64,000 nucleotides of DNA from Paraniabella ginsengisoli (GTDB taxonomy: Bacteria > Bacteroidota > Bacteroidia > Chitinophagales > Chitinophagaceae). Made by a program: the position numbers and the translations under genes. Below the pieces are notes generated by a model. The model had not been told where the DNA came from. It ran no database searches and was given only the letters and a program-made list of their open reading frames with translations. Below, piece by piece: positions 20,801 through 29,248 of this stretch (positions are counted from its first letter, which is position 1; every line of letters begins with the position of its first letter). Location of the stretch: assembly GCF_022513635.1 (NCBI RefSeq), contig NZ_JAKWBL010000004.1:248001-312000 (forward strand), read 5' to 3'.

Positions 20801-21046
20801 TTCCGGGCGAAAAGCATAAGGAATAGCTTCGCGCACCTTTGTTTTACAGCTTGCAGCTAACGTTGCAGCGGCAGTGCTAAAACCAAGATATTTTAAAAAG
20901 TCCCTGCGCGGGGCTTTTGCGTCTAATAAACCTTTACTGTCAAAATCTTCAAAAGGAAGTTCATCGCGAAACTCATCGCGTACGTTCTTCTGAAAATTTT
21001 CAGGATCATTTATTTCTCCGAAACCTTGCCAGTACTTCTTACTCAT
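17889..21046 (-). CDS. actB: Alternative complex III iron-sulfur subunit ActB (frameshifted)
   Basis: Large periplasmic ACIII subunit fusing a molybdopterin-oxidoreductase-like region, without evident Mo ligation, to a C-terminal ferredoxin-type domain with four Fe-S sites. The start at 21046 has a twin-arginine signal (APRRDFLKYLGFSTAAATLAASC). Fe-S blocks lie near the C-terminus: NACFGCGACVVACHIENN, CQHCDNAPCENVCPVAATN, CIGTRYCANNCPF and CSFCIQRTQ. A frame break lies in the overlap 19646-19740. Corrected length is about 1,050 residues. ActB carries electrons from the quinol site to the ActA hemes. A palindrome touches its stop codon. Confidence 0.93.
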
Positions 21047-21134
21047 ATACCCTAAATCCCTAAAGGGACTTTATAAAATGCTTTTATGCATTTTTGGTTA
21101 AAAAATAAAATTCAATTTCATACCTGCCGAAACC

Positions 21135-21156
21135 ACTCCCCTTCAGGGGATGGGGG
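21135..21156. repeat. Palindromic repeat abutting the actA stop codon
   Basis: On the minus strand the stop TAA is followed at once by CCCCCATCCCC TGAA GGGGAG, with the same TGAA centre as the family-1 palindromes. Confidence 0.6.
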
Positions 21157-22443
21157 TTAATAATGACATTTCTGACACTCCAGCCCACCGATATCTTTCA
21201 CTGTTACGCTATCCATTTTGCCCGACTTAATGTCGCTATGAAACTTCTCATAAATGCTGTAGAACTGATTTCCTCCTGTAGAATCTGTATTAAAGTTCAC
21301 TTTAGTATTTCTGTGACAGTTAACGCACCAACCCATGCTCAGTTCTGCAAACTGGTGAACTTCGTCCATGCCGGTAATTTCTCCGTGACATGTTTGACAC
21401 TGAACATTACCTACTCTAATATGCTGACTATGATTAAAGTAAACGTGATCAGGTAGGTTGTGGATCTTAACCCATTCAATTGGTTTCGCTTTCGAAGCAT
21501 CCCATGCATCAGGATTTGCAGGATCAAAACCTGCGTATTCATATAATTTCTGAATTTCTTTTGTTCCGTCTACAACATTACCATGTTTGTCTTTCAATTC
21601 AGCACCGCCATATTTTTGAATGGTTTTGTGGCAGTTCATACACACATTCACTGAAGGAATGGTTGCTGTTTTGCTTTCCCAGGCATTACCATGGCAGTAT
21701 AAACAGTTGATCTGATTAATACCTGCGTGCACTTTGTGCGAATAGAATATAGGTTGTACTGGTTCGTAATTAACTTGCCTGTTCACATTAATCATTCCTT
21801 TGGTACTAAAATATCCTGCTACCATAAATAATACTATGGCGAAAATTGCCAGATAAGTTTTATTACGATAAATAGGCAGCGCAGGCGCAGATTTTACATT
21901 TTCCGCATCACGTGAAGCTTTGGAAAGATTGAAGTTTACATATATAAGCACTAAAGCAATCAGAGCCAGGATCAGCGACACAACGCCATACATAATATTA
22001 TTCTGGCTAGAAGCTTCAGCACCAGCAGCAGCGCCTTCTCCACCACCTTTCGGAGCGTCAAGCTTTCCTGAAAATTTTGCATCTACATATGCCAGGATTG
22101 AATTGATCTGCTCTTCGGTAAGGTCAGGAAATGTTTGCATTACTGTACCGCTTATTTTCGATACTTCTACTGCCTTAGGGTAACCTGAAGCAATTAGTTT
22201 AGCGTTGTTTTTTATCCACTCATGCAATTTTGCCGGATCTTCCCAACGGCCTTGTACACCTCCCAAAGCGGGTCCTGTGCTGTTAGACTTCATATCAGGA
22301 GCGTGACAACTTTGACACTTTCCAACGAATAAAGTCTTCCCTTCATTAACGTTGGCATCTTGCGCAAAAACGGGGGCAAAGGAAAAAAGCAGCGCTATTA
22401 TAAGTAAGGTTAGTTGGTTCAATAAATACTTATGATTGTTCAT
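21157..22443 (-). CDS. actA: Alternative complex III multiheme cytochrome c ActA with N-terminal cytochrome domain
   Basis: First gene of the operon and the electron outlet of ACIII. The start at 22443 (MNNHKYLLNQL) gives a signal sequence ending FAPVFAQ. An upstream ATG would add an unlikely Cys-rich leader. Six CxxCH heme sites are visible: CQSCH in an N-terminal class-I cytochrome domain (about residues 25-120), then a membrane helix near 155-180, a second helix near 195-215, and CLYCH, CMNCH, CQTCH, CVNCH and CQKCH in the C-terminal pentaheme part. The family is generally described as pentaheme, so the N-terminal domain is an addition. A promoter-like sequence precedes it. Confidence 0.93.
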   Translation of the reverse strand: MNNHKYLLNQLTLLIIALLFSFAPVFAQDANVNEGKTLFVGKCQSCHAPDMKSNSTGPALGGVQGRWEDPAKLHEWIKNNAKLIASGYPKAVEVSKISGTVMQTFPDLTEEQINSILAYVDAKFSGKLDAPKGGGEGAAAGAEASSQNNIMYGVVSLILALIALVLIYVNFNLSKASRDAENVKSAPALPIYRNKTYLAIFAIVLFMVAGYFSTKGMINVNRQVNYEPVQPIFYSHKVHAGINQINCLYCHGNAWESKTATIPSVNVCMNCHKTIQKYGGAELKDKHGNVVDGTKEIQKLYEYAGFDPANPDAWDASKAKPIEWVKIHNLPDHVYFNHSQHIRVGNVQCQTCHGEITGMDEVHQFAELSMGWCVNCHRNTKVNFNTDSTGGNQFYSIYEKFHSDIKSGKMDSVTVKDIGGLECQKCHY

Positions 22444-22489
22444 AAAACGCATAAAATCTAAAATGTGGATAAAAACCTCTGAACGACTG

Positions 22490-22525
22490 CAAAAATAAGG
22501 TGCGCCGTTAACATTACAGCAACAA
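22490..22525 (-). promoter_or_regulatory. Candidate promoter of the act-cox operon
   Basis: On the minus strand TATTTTTG (22497-22490) matches the -7 consensus TAnnTTTG, and TTG occurs at 22522-22520 and 22525-22523, giving a spacer of 22 or 25. It lies about 47 bases before the actA start at 22443 and is the only good candidate before the operon. Confidence 0.5.
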
Positions 22526-22722
22526 TTTATAAATTTTTTAAAGCCGCTGCCAGACTGCATTTCAGCCGATTTTTTGATCTTTTTTTGAACTTCAAATTTT
22601 GTTTGTCATTAAAAAGTCATCTAAAATACCCCTGAATTGATGTGAATATCTATGCTTAACACGATCAAATTAGCCCATTTTAGCTTATTCAGAAAATGTG
22701 TTTTATTTTGCAGCAATCAATC

Positions 22723-23043
22723 ATGTTAAACCGCTTAAAGCAAAAATGGGGCGTTGGCCCTTTCCAATTGTTTTTGATCCTCTGCACATTTGCTATTGGA
22801 GGTAGCCTGAGCGGTTATGCAGGCAGATTTCTTTTATCACAGGCGGCGATTGCAAACAGAGCATTATATATTATAGTATATATATTGGTAGTAACACTTA
22901 TTTGGCCGTTTATGGTTCTTGGAGTAAGTATCGTATTTGGTCAATTTCGTTTCTTTAAAAAATATTTGGGGCAACTGCTTAAAAAAATAACAGGTAGAAA
23001 CGGTAGTTTGATTTTACTTACATTTTTGTCTGTCTTAAGTTAA
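22723..23043 (+). CDS. Small integral membrane protein (possibly DUF6787)
   Basis: A 106-residue protein from the ATG at 22723 (MLNRLKQKWGVGPFQLFLILCTFAIGG). Two clear hydrophobic helices (about residues 13-35 and 45-72) flank a short loop with GYAGRFLL, and a basic C-terminus follows. I believe it belongs to a small Bacteroidota family of uncharacterised membrane proteins often near purN, tentatively DUF6787. No catalytic motif is visible. It is divergently oriented from actA and lies 82 bases before purN. Confidence 0.65.
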   Translation: MLNRLKQKWGVGPFQLFLILCTFAIGGSLSGYAGRFLLSQAAIANRALYIIVYILVVTLIWPFMVLGVSIVFGQFRFFKKYLGQLLKKITGRNGSLILLTFLSVLS

Positions 23044-23125
23044 GCTAATTATTAAACGAAGCATTTGTTTATCAAAGGGGCATATTTGCAGAATCTTTCC
23101 AAAAAGTTAAAATTAATATATAGGG

Positions 23126-23701
23126 ATGAAAACCAGATTAGCCATTTTTGCCAGCGGTGCGGGCAGTAATGCACAAAAAATTATCGATCATTTTAAAAAT
23201 AGCCCTTTAGCTGAAGTGGCACTTATTGGTTGTAACAAACCTAATGCGGGTGTGTTAAACATAGCAACAAAGGAAAATATAGATTCTTTTATAATTGAAA
23301 GAGAACAATATAAAAAAGATGGATATACTGATTTTTTACATGAAAAAAGGATAGATTTTATTATTCTTGCCGGTTTTTTATGGAAAATACCGCAACCTTT
23401 AATTGACGCTTACCCACGCAAAATCATCAATATACATCCGGCGCTTTTACCCAATTATGGGGGAAAAGGCATGTACGGCTCGTTTGTGCATGAAGCGGTT
23501 ATTACTAACAAGGAAAAACAGAGTGGCATTAGCATACATTATGTAGATGAACATTACGACCATGGAGATATTATTTTTCAGGCTACCTGCGATATTGTAA
23601 CCGGCGACACACCAGATAGTCTTGCTCAAAAGATACACCAACTGGAGCATGAACATTTTCCAAGAGTGATTGAAGAATGGCTAGTAGGAAATAGCAAGTA
23701 A
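23126..23701 (+). CDS. purN: Phosphoribosylglycinamide formyltransferase
   Basis: A 191-residue GART that transfers a formyl group from 10-formyl-THF to GAR in step three of purine synthesis. It shows the N-terminal phosphate-binding loop FASGAGSNAQKI, the catalytic Asn/His region INIHPALLPNYGGKGMYG, and the Asp block SGISIHYVDEHYDHGDIIFQ. Length and motifs are normal and the gene is intact. It is preceded by a small membrane-protein gene and followed by short imperfect repeats. Confidence 0.97.
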   Translation: MKTRLAIFASGAGSNAQKIIDHFKNSPLAEVALIGCNKPNAGVLNIATKENIDSFIIEREQYKKDGYTDFLHEKRIDFIILAGFLWKIPQPLIDAYPRKIINIHPALLPNYGGKGMYGSFVHEAVITNKEKQSGISIHYVDEHYDHGDIIFQATCDIVTGDTPDSLAQKIHQLEHEHFPRVIEEWLVGNSK

Positions 23702-23754
23702 TTAGTAGGAAAAATTAGCGAGTGGGGTAATACCTACTTGCCACTACCTATTTC

Positions 23755-23831
23755 CTACTCACTTTCTCCCAACTTTATCAAAGCATTTGCAATTTCTTTG
23801 GTTGTTTTGCCGTCCTGATAACTAATTTGAA
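23755..23831 (-). pseudogene. Possible 3' remnant of a lost gene
   Basis: The minus strand reads ISYQDGKTTKEIANALIKLG followed by two Glu-rich codons and a TAG at 23755. There is no start, and the frame runs into the beginning of the next plus-strand gene. The composition looks like a real protein C-terminus, faintly like those of nucleotide-sugar epimerases. It may be a decayed fragment or chance. Confidence 0.2.
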
Positions 23832-24612
23832 AAGAATTGTTTTAATATTATTTTTTGTTGCCGGCATTTTGCTGCAGGAGTCTCATGCTCAAATAACAGT
23901 GAAGGGAACCGTTTTTGACAGTTCGGGCACATATCCGGTGCAAGCCGTTTCCGTTCTGGCATCCAATGGTAGCGGAACTTTAACCGATGCCCGTGGGGAT
24001 TACAGCATACGCGTGGCAGAAACTGATTCGATTTGGTTCAGTTACCTTAACAAACCCACGCGGAAATTTCTGGTTAGTAGTATTAAAACTCCTTATGCTT
24101 TCAATATTTCTCTGCAAACTTTTGTTGAACTTTTGCCCGGAGTAAAAGCCAGGGTTAGAGATTACAAGCAGGATTCTATTCAAAACAGGCGCGATTATGC
24201 CAAGGTTTTTAATTATGAAAAACCAGGCTTAAAGGTGAGTTCGTTAAACGATGGTACTGTTGGTTTTGACCTTACTTCTATTATCGAATCTTTTCAGTTT
24301 AGAAAAAATAAACGAATGGCTGCTTTTCAAAACCGATTGATAACAGAGGAGCAGGATGCTTTTATCAGGCATCGTTTTAATAAAGCGCTTATACGTCGTA
24401 TAACGCAGGTAGATAACGATAGTACAATCAGCCAGTTTATAATTCTTTATCAACCTTCCTTTTTATTTGCTTCTACAGCAAATGATTATACTTTTCATAA
24501 ATATGTAAAGGATTCTTACGACCGCTTTAAAAGCGGATTAATGCCAAGCCCGATTTGGCTGCAAGGCGCTACCAGCGACGACTCTGTGATCTACAGAAGG
24601 TTCGACCAATAA
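23827..24612 (+). CDS. Exported protein with carboxypeptidase-regulatory-like domain
   Basis: A 261-residue protein beginning at a TTG codon (MKRIVLILFFVAGILLQESHAQ), a clear signal peptide cleaved before ITVKG. The next ~75 residues (ITVKGTVFDSSGTYPVQAVSV...GTLTDARGDYSIRV) match the CarboxypepD_reg-like beta-sandwich found on many Bacteroidota surface proteins. The remaining helical, basic C-terminal half (RKNKRMAAFQNRLITEEQDAF, FIRHRFNKALIRRIT) is the usual partner of this domain in uncharacterised proteins. No TonB-dependent receptor barrel follows. The TTG start may be a mis-sequenced ATG. Confidence 0.75.
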   Translation: MKRIVLILFFVAGILLQESHAQITVKGTVFDSSGTYPVQAVSVLASNGSGTLTDARGDYSIRVAETDSIWFSYLNKPTRKFLVSSIKTPYAFNISLQTFVELLPGVKARVRDYKQDSIQNRRDYAKVFNYEKPGLKVSSLNDGTVGFDLTSIIESFQFRKNKRMAAFQNRLITEEQDAFIRHRFNKALIRRITQVDNDSTISQFIILYQPSFLFASTANDYTFHKYVKDSYDRFKSGLMPSPIWLQGATSDDSVIYRRFDQ

Positions 24613-24643
24613 AAATTAAATAAGATAATGTGTAAATTGCGGT

Positions 24644-26224
24644 ATGCGCAATTTAAAATCAACTGCATTTTTGCTGCTCCTTATATCTTCCTTCTGCAGT
24701 GCCCAAAAAACCTGCGATATATTAATTCAAAATGGAAAAATCATCGATGGCAGTGGCAATAACTGGTATTATGGTGATGTGGCCATAAAAGATGGGAAAA
24801 TAGCAGCCTTAGGAAAGTTTCTTCGTTATACTTCTACAAATACTATAAACGCCAGCGGATTAATAGTAGCGCCTGGCTTTATCGATGTGCATACGCATAT
24901 TGAAGGAGATGAAGCAAAAAATCCTACTGCAGATAATTTTATTTATGACGGCGTTACAACTGTCGTGGCAGGTAATTGTGGTTCATCGAATGTGAACATA
25001 AGTAATTATTTAAAATGGATCGATTCCTTAAAATTATCAGTAAATGTTGCTTCGCTCATCGGGCATAATGATGTGCGCAGATCAGTGATGGGCCGGGCCA
25101 ACAGAGATGCTACATCTGCCGAACTTTTACAAATGCAGACACTGGTAGAAAATGCCATGAAAGGAGGCGCAGTAGGGCTTTCTACAGGATTGATATATAT
25201 TCCCGGTACTTATAGCAACACAACGGAAATTGTCGCCTTGGCAAAAACTGCGTCTAAATATAATGGCGTTTATGCATCGCACATGCGGGATGAAGGAGAT
25301 AAGGTTACTGACGCTATTAATGAAGCTATAACCATTGCGCGCGAAGCCAGCATACCCGTTGAAATATCACATTTTAAATTAAGCGGTCAGCAAAATTGGG
25401 GACGCAGCAGAGAGACTGTTGCCATGGTTGATAATGCGCGCCAACAAGGACTTGACATAACGATCGATCAATATCCCTATACTGCCAGCAGCACATCTAT
25501 AAGCACTTTGCTACCTGATGAAATATTGGCTGACGGGCAAGATAGTATCATCGCCCGACTAACAAATTCCGACATAAAAAAAGAGTAATAAAGGAGATGC
25601 TTGCTCGATTGAAAAAGAGAAAGTTAAAACATTTTAGTTATGCAGTTGTGGCGAGCTTTCGGCCAGACAGTTCTTTCAACGGAAAAAGTATTGAAGAAAT
25701 TAACCTGATGATGGGCCGCAGGCACAAGGCAAAAGAAGAAGCTCAAACCATTATTGATATTATGATGAAAGGTGGAGCGAGCGCGGTATTTCATGGCATG
25801 GGAGATGAAGATGTGAAATACATCATGCGCTATCCTTTTAATATGTTTGCCAGTGATGCTTCGATTCGCATTTTTAACCAGGGCGTGCCACATCCGCGTG
25901 GTTACGGCACTAATGCAAGGGTTTTGCAAATATGTGAGAGAAGAAAAGGTACTGTCACTTGAAGAGGCTATTCGCAGAATGACATCACTTCCTGCACAAA
26001 AATTTCAATTTAAAGACAGAGGTCTATTAAAAGAAAACATGGCTGCCGATATTGTAATATTTGATGAAAAGGAAGTGCAGGACCAGGCCACATATAAACA
26101 GCCACATGCTTATTCAAAAGGCTTCCACTACATAATAGTAAACGGAAAGTTAACTGTAGATCAAAGCAAACATAATGGAACCCGCGCCGGAATAGCATTA
26201 TACGGCCCTGGAGTTAACCTGTAA
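24644..26224 (+). CDS. N-acyl-D-amino-acid deacylase family amidohydrolase (frameshifted)
   Basis: Exported amidohydrolase (signal peptide ending ISSFCSAQ). The metal site begins with PGFIDVHTHIEGD (HxH). GNCGSSNVN, GLSTGLIYIPGTY, YASHMRDEGD, PVEISHFKLSG and FASDASI follow the D-aminoacylase order, and the C-terminal beta-domain ends DIVIFDEKEVQDQATY. Breaks occur near 25585 and 25925-25935. Corrected length is about 525 residues. The family hydrolyses N-acyl-D-amino acids or related dipeptides, often in cell-wall recycling. The stop overlaps by eleven bases with that of the convergent decarboxylase gene. Confidence 0.88.
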
Positions 26225-27391
26225 AATCAGGATGTTTGGACCTCATGTGTTTCAATAGCGCACACTTCTTTTTCATATCTGCAACAAAGTTTTCCAGCAT
26301 CATGCGGGTAACACCGGGCATACATATCACATGGGCTATGTCGCCGTCTGTAGCCAGGCTCCATTTGTTGCAAATTTTTTGAGAAGGTCGTGGTAATACA
26401 ACAGTTATCGCATGCTCATTTCGCCAGGCGCCAATGCTCATTTTATTCAATTCTTTTGTAAGATAGTCAGCATTCTCCAGGCTTTGCTGCGCGCGTTTCA
26501 ATAGTCCATTTTTCCCATATTTCTGGATAGCATACCAGATAAAAAGTGGCGTTATAGCATTACGTGAGCCGCTGATGGTGGTGTCGAAAGTTCCGATATA
26601 AGGAATAGATCGCCCTACCCTGTCCCGATAGTGTTTCTTCACCAGAATAACTCCGCATGGAATGGGGCTTCCAATAAATTTATGTCCGCTTATTGCAATA
26701 CTGTCACAACCATGACTAAAATCAAACTGCGATTCGCCAAGTAGGGAAAGATAGGTTCCGGCAAGTGCTGCATCACAATGCAGGTAAGCATTTTTTATAG
26801 CATAGCGTTTTAGTATTGCCTGTATTTGGGCAATATCATCCTTGGCCTCTGTCATCGTGGTACCAATATTAGCTAAGATAATGGCTGGCTGGTGGCGATG
26901 AAGCTGCAGCGTTTCTTTCAAGTCTTCATAATCCATTTCACCTTTATCGTTAGTGCGAATAACAATGCTTTGCATATTAAGCAGGCTTATGTTTTTCTGA
27001 ACACTATAATGTGTAGCTTCAGAATAATAAACCATTCCGTCAGGATATAATTCACGGGCAAGATAAAGCGCATATAAATTACCTTCTGATCCGCCATTGG
27101 TGACATAGCCCCACCAGTTATTTTCGGGAGCTTTAAAAAGATCCGCAAAAAAGAAAGCACTTCCCGCTCAAAATCATGTGAATTCATATCAGCACTGGAA
27201 GGAAGTGTTGGATCCCCGATATTGTTTATTGCAAATTGCAAAAAAGGGTAGAGTTCGCTGTAGTCATAATCGACCGAACAGGGATAACCAATGAAGGTTT
27301 TTGATTTTTCGCTAAGCTTTTTATAAAAGTCGTTGAGCTTTTTATTATTGATCACGTTTATAAAGTTTTTAATGCCTGTAACAAGAAACAT
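26214..27391 (-). CDS. PLP-dependent histidine-decarboxylase-like enzyme (frameshifted)
   Basis: Group II PLP decarboxylase. The N-terminal part (MFLVTGIKNFINVINNKKL) is joined to the rest after restoring one T in the run near 27137, giving FFADLFKAPENNWWGYVTNGGSEGNLYALYLAR. Key sites: NGGSEGN (PLP phosphate), ANIGTTMTEAKDD, LHCDAALAG (Asp to pyridine N) and SGHKFIGSPIPCG (Schiff-base Lys). The length of about 392 residues and NWWGYVTNGG are typical of bacterial histidine decarboxylases, but related serine or aromatic decarboxylases cannot be excluded. No amino-acid antiporter is adjacent. Confidence 0.82.
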
Positions 27392-27451
27392 TTCTCTTGC
27401 ATCAAGGTCAGAAAATAATATTAGAAATAAAAAGTGGAGAAATGATCCGGC

Positions 27452-27541
27452 TTAGCGGTGGATCATGGCAAGGCTTTCCATTAGCATCACGTAGTTGATG
27501 CGTTTGTCATTAAAAACTTTATAGGGATAATCAGGCCTCAT
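27452..27541 (-). CDS. Possible 29-residue small protein
   Basis: An ATG at 27541 opens a 29-codon frame (MRPDYPYKVFNDKRINYVML, then ESLAMIHR and a stop at 27452). It is preceded by TACCTTCG, one mismatch from the -7 consensus, eight bases before ATG. It lies 61 bases upstream of the decarboxylase start on the same strand. Composition is protein-like, but length alone cannot prove it. It could be a leader peptide or an independent microprotein. Confidence 0.35.
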   Translation of the reverse strand: MRPDYPYKVFNDKRINYVMLMESLAMIHR

Positions 27542-27573
27542 TTGAGATACGAAGGTACATGATTAAAATGGCA

Positions 27574-27600
27574 ATAGCCCATGGTTAAACCACGGGCTAT
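27574..27600 (-). terminator. Hairpin downstream of the pirin gene
   Basis: ATAGCCCATGG and CCACGGGCTAT pair over eleven bases with one mismatch and a TTAAA loop. It lies just past the pirin stop at 27622. The T-tract is weak on both strands, so termination efficiency is uncertain. Confidence 0.55.
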
Positions 27601-27621
27601 AATTATAACATAAAATGGATG

Positions 27622-28490
27622 CTAATTCAAAACCCCATACTTTCCATTTTGAAATTCTTCAATTGCTTCATAAATTTCTGCCTGGGTATTCATTACAAAG
27701 GGACCGTAGCTTGCAATGGGCTCGTTGATAGGCTCTCCGCTTAATAATAATACTACGCTATCAGCTGTTGCTTCAATTGAGATTTCTTCTCCTTCATTTT
27801 TAAACAACACAAAGCTGTGCTCATCAATGCTGGTACCATTTACATTTACACTACCTTCTATCACAAGTAAAGCAGTGTTGTGTGTAGCAGGAACTTTTGT
27901 GGAAACATTAGCTCCGCTTTTCAATTTTATATCGAAAAGGTTAACGGGGGTATAAGTTTCCGCGGCTCCTTTATTATCATTAAAATCTCCCGCTATCACA
28001 TTTACCACTCCTCCCTCATCAGGTAACAACACTTTAGTTATATCATCTTTTGTTAACGCCTGATAATGAGGTGCGACAGATTTATCTTTTTAGGAAGATT
28101 GACCCAAAGTTGCACCATTTCAAAAAAGCCACCTTTTGCGGCAAACTTTTCTTCGTGATATTCTTTATGCAAAACTCCGGCTCCTGCGGTCATCCATTGT
28201 ACATCGCCAGAATTGATAATGCCACTATTCCCTGCGCTATCGTTGTGTGCTACACTTCCTTTATAAGCAATAGTTACCGTTTCAAATCCTTTATGCGGAT
28301 GAACATCTACGCCGCGGGGCTTATCAGTAGGTGAAAAATTAAACGCTGCCGCAAAATCTAACATCAAAAATGGGCTGATACGGTGTTGCGTTATTCCACC
28401 TCGTGGTATGTAATTATACACCCTGAAACCATCACCAACCATTCCTGGTTGTACTGGTCTTTTTACTACTGTTTCAATTATCTTTTTCAT
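27622..28490 (-). CDS. Pirin-family protein (frameshifted)
   Basis: Bicupin protein of the pirin family. The N-terminal cupin carries the iron-binding motif VDVHPHKGFETVTIAYKG, followed by GDVQWMTAGAGVLHKE with the further His and Glu. The C-terminal cupin starts after a frame break near 28050 (SVAPHYQALTKDDI) and ends SYGPFVMNTQAEIYEAIEEFQNGKYG, the standard pirin ending. Corrected length is about 290 residues. Some pirins have quercetin dioxygenase activity, but the role here is unknown. TAGCTTTG at 28522-28515 (minus strand) and AAAGGAG before ATG suggest its own promoter and ribosome-binding site. Confidence 0.88.
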
Positions 28491-28633
28491 TTTATGATCT
28501 CCTTTAAAAGCAAAGCTATAACAAAGTGTTGCCGGATAAAATAAACAAGGTTAAGTGAAAAAGTTAAGATAGGTTAATTGATATTACTCCAAAGATCCTA
28601 TTAAGTTCTATTGATTTTTAGTCAAAAAAATAC

Positions 28634-29218
28634 TCATCCCTTCTTCATCGGCTGGCTCAGCATTTTACTCATAAACTCCGGAGTAATACCAATATACGAG
28701 GCTATGTATTTTTGGGGAAGTGTTTGTATCAGGGTGGGATATCTTTTACAAAAATTAGTATAGCGCTCAGCAGCTGTCAGGCTAAGTGCATCTATCAGGC
28801 GTTGTTGAAATGTGGCAAGCGATCTTTCCGCTAATATTCTAAAGTAGCGCTCCATCTTCGGAACTGCAATATACATTTGTTCCACATCTGTGTGATTTAA
28901 TAAAAACGCCTCGCTGTCTTCAATAGCATCTATGCTAATTCCCGAAGGTGTAACATTTAAAAAACTTTGCATGTCTGCAATCCACCAACCCGCCGGTGCA
29001 AACTGAAGTATATGTTCAGTTCCATTTTTATCAATAGAATAACTACGTAAACAACCACTTTTTACAAATGCCACATGTTGTTGTATATCTCCTTCCTGAT
29101 GCAAAAAATTCTTCTTTTTAAGCTTCCTGGTTTTAAGCAACGCAGTAATGAGTTTCTTTTCATTATCGTTAATAGGAACGCGATTTGAAATGCTTTGTAT
29201 TAAAAGTTCGTAGTCCAT
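28634..29218 (-). CDS. Crp/Fnr-family transcriptional regulator
   Basis: A 194-residue regulator with an N-terminal cyclic-nucleotide-binding-like beta-barrel (KKKNFLHQEGDIQQHVAFVKSG, LRSYSIDKNGTEHILQFAPAG) and a C-terminal helix-turn-helix (YIASYIGITPEFMSKMLSQ). The Cys residues needed for an FNR Fe-S cluster are absent. It belongs to the Bacteroidota group of Crp-like proteins of unknown effector. It lies 30 bases after the E1 dehydrogenase gene on the same strand. Whether it regulates that gene is not shown by the sequence. Confidence 0.88.
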   Translation of the reverse strand: MDYELLIQSISNRVPINDNEKKLITALLKTRKLKKKNFLHQEGDIQQHVAFVKSGCLRSYSIDKNGTEHILQFAPAGWWIADMQSFLNVTPSGISIDAIEDSEAFLLNHTDVEQMYIAVPKMERYFRILAERSLATFQQRLIDALSLTAAERYTNFCKRYPTLIQTLPQKYIASYIGITPEFMSKMLSQPMKKG

Positions 29219-29248
29219 AGTAAAAAATGTGAATGACGGTTTTTATTT

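Noticed and set aside
24644-26224. Treating the amidohydrolase as three separate genes or a pseudogene
   Set aside because: The pieces line up without gaps with one D-aminoacylase-type protein, and the breaks fit the indel pattern seen in essential genes.
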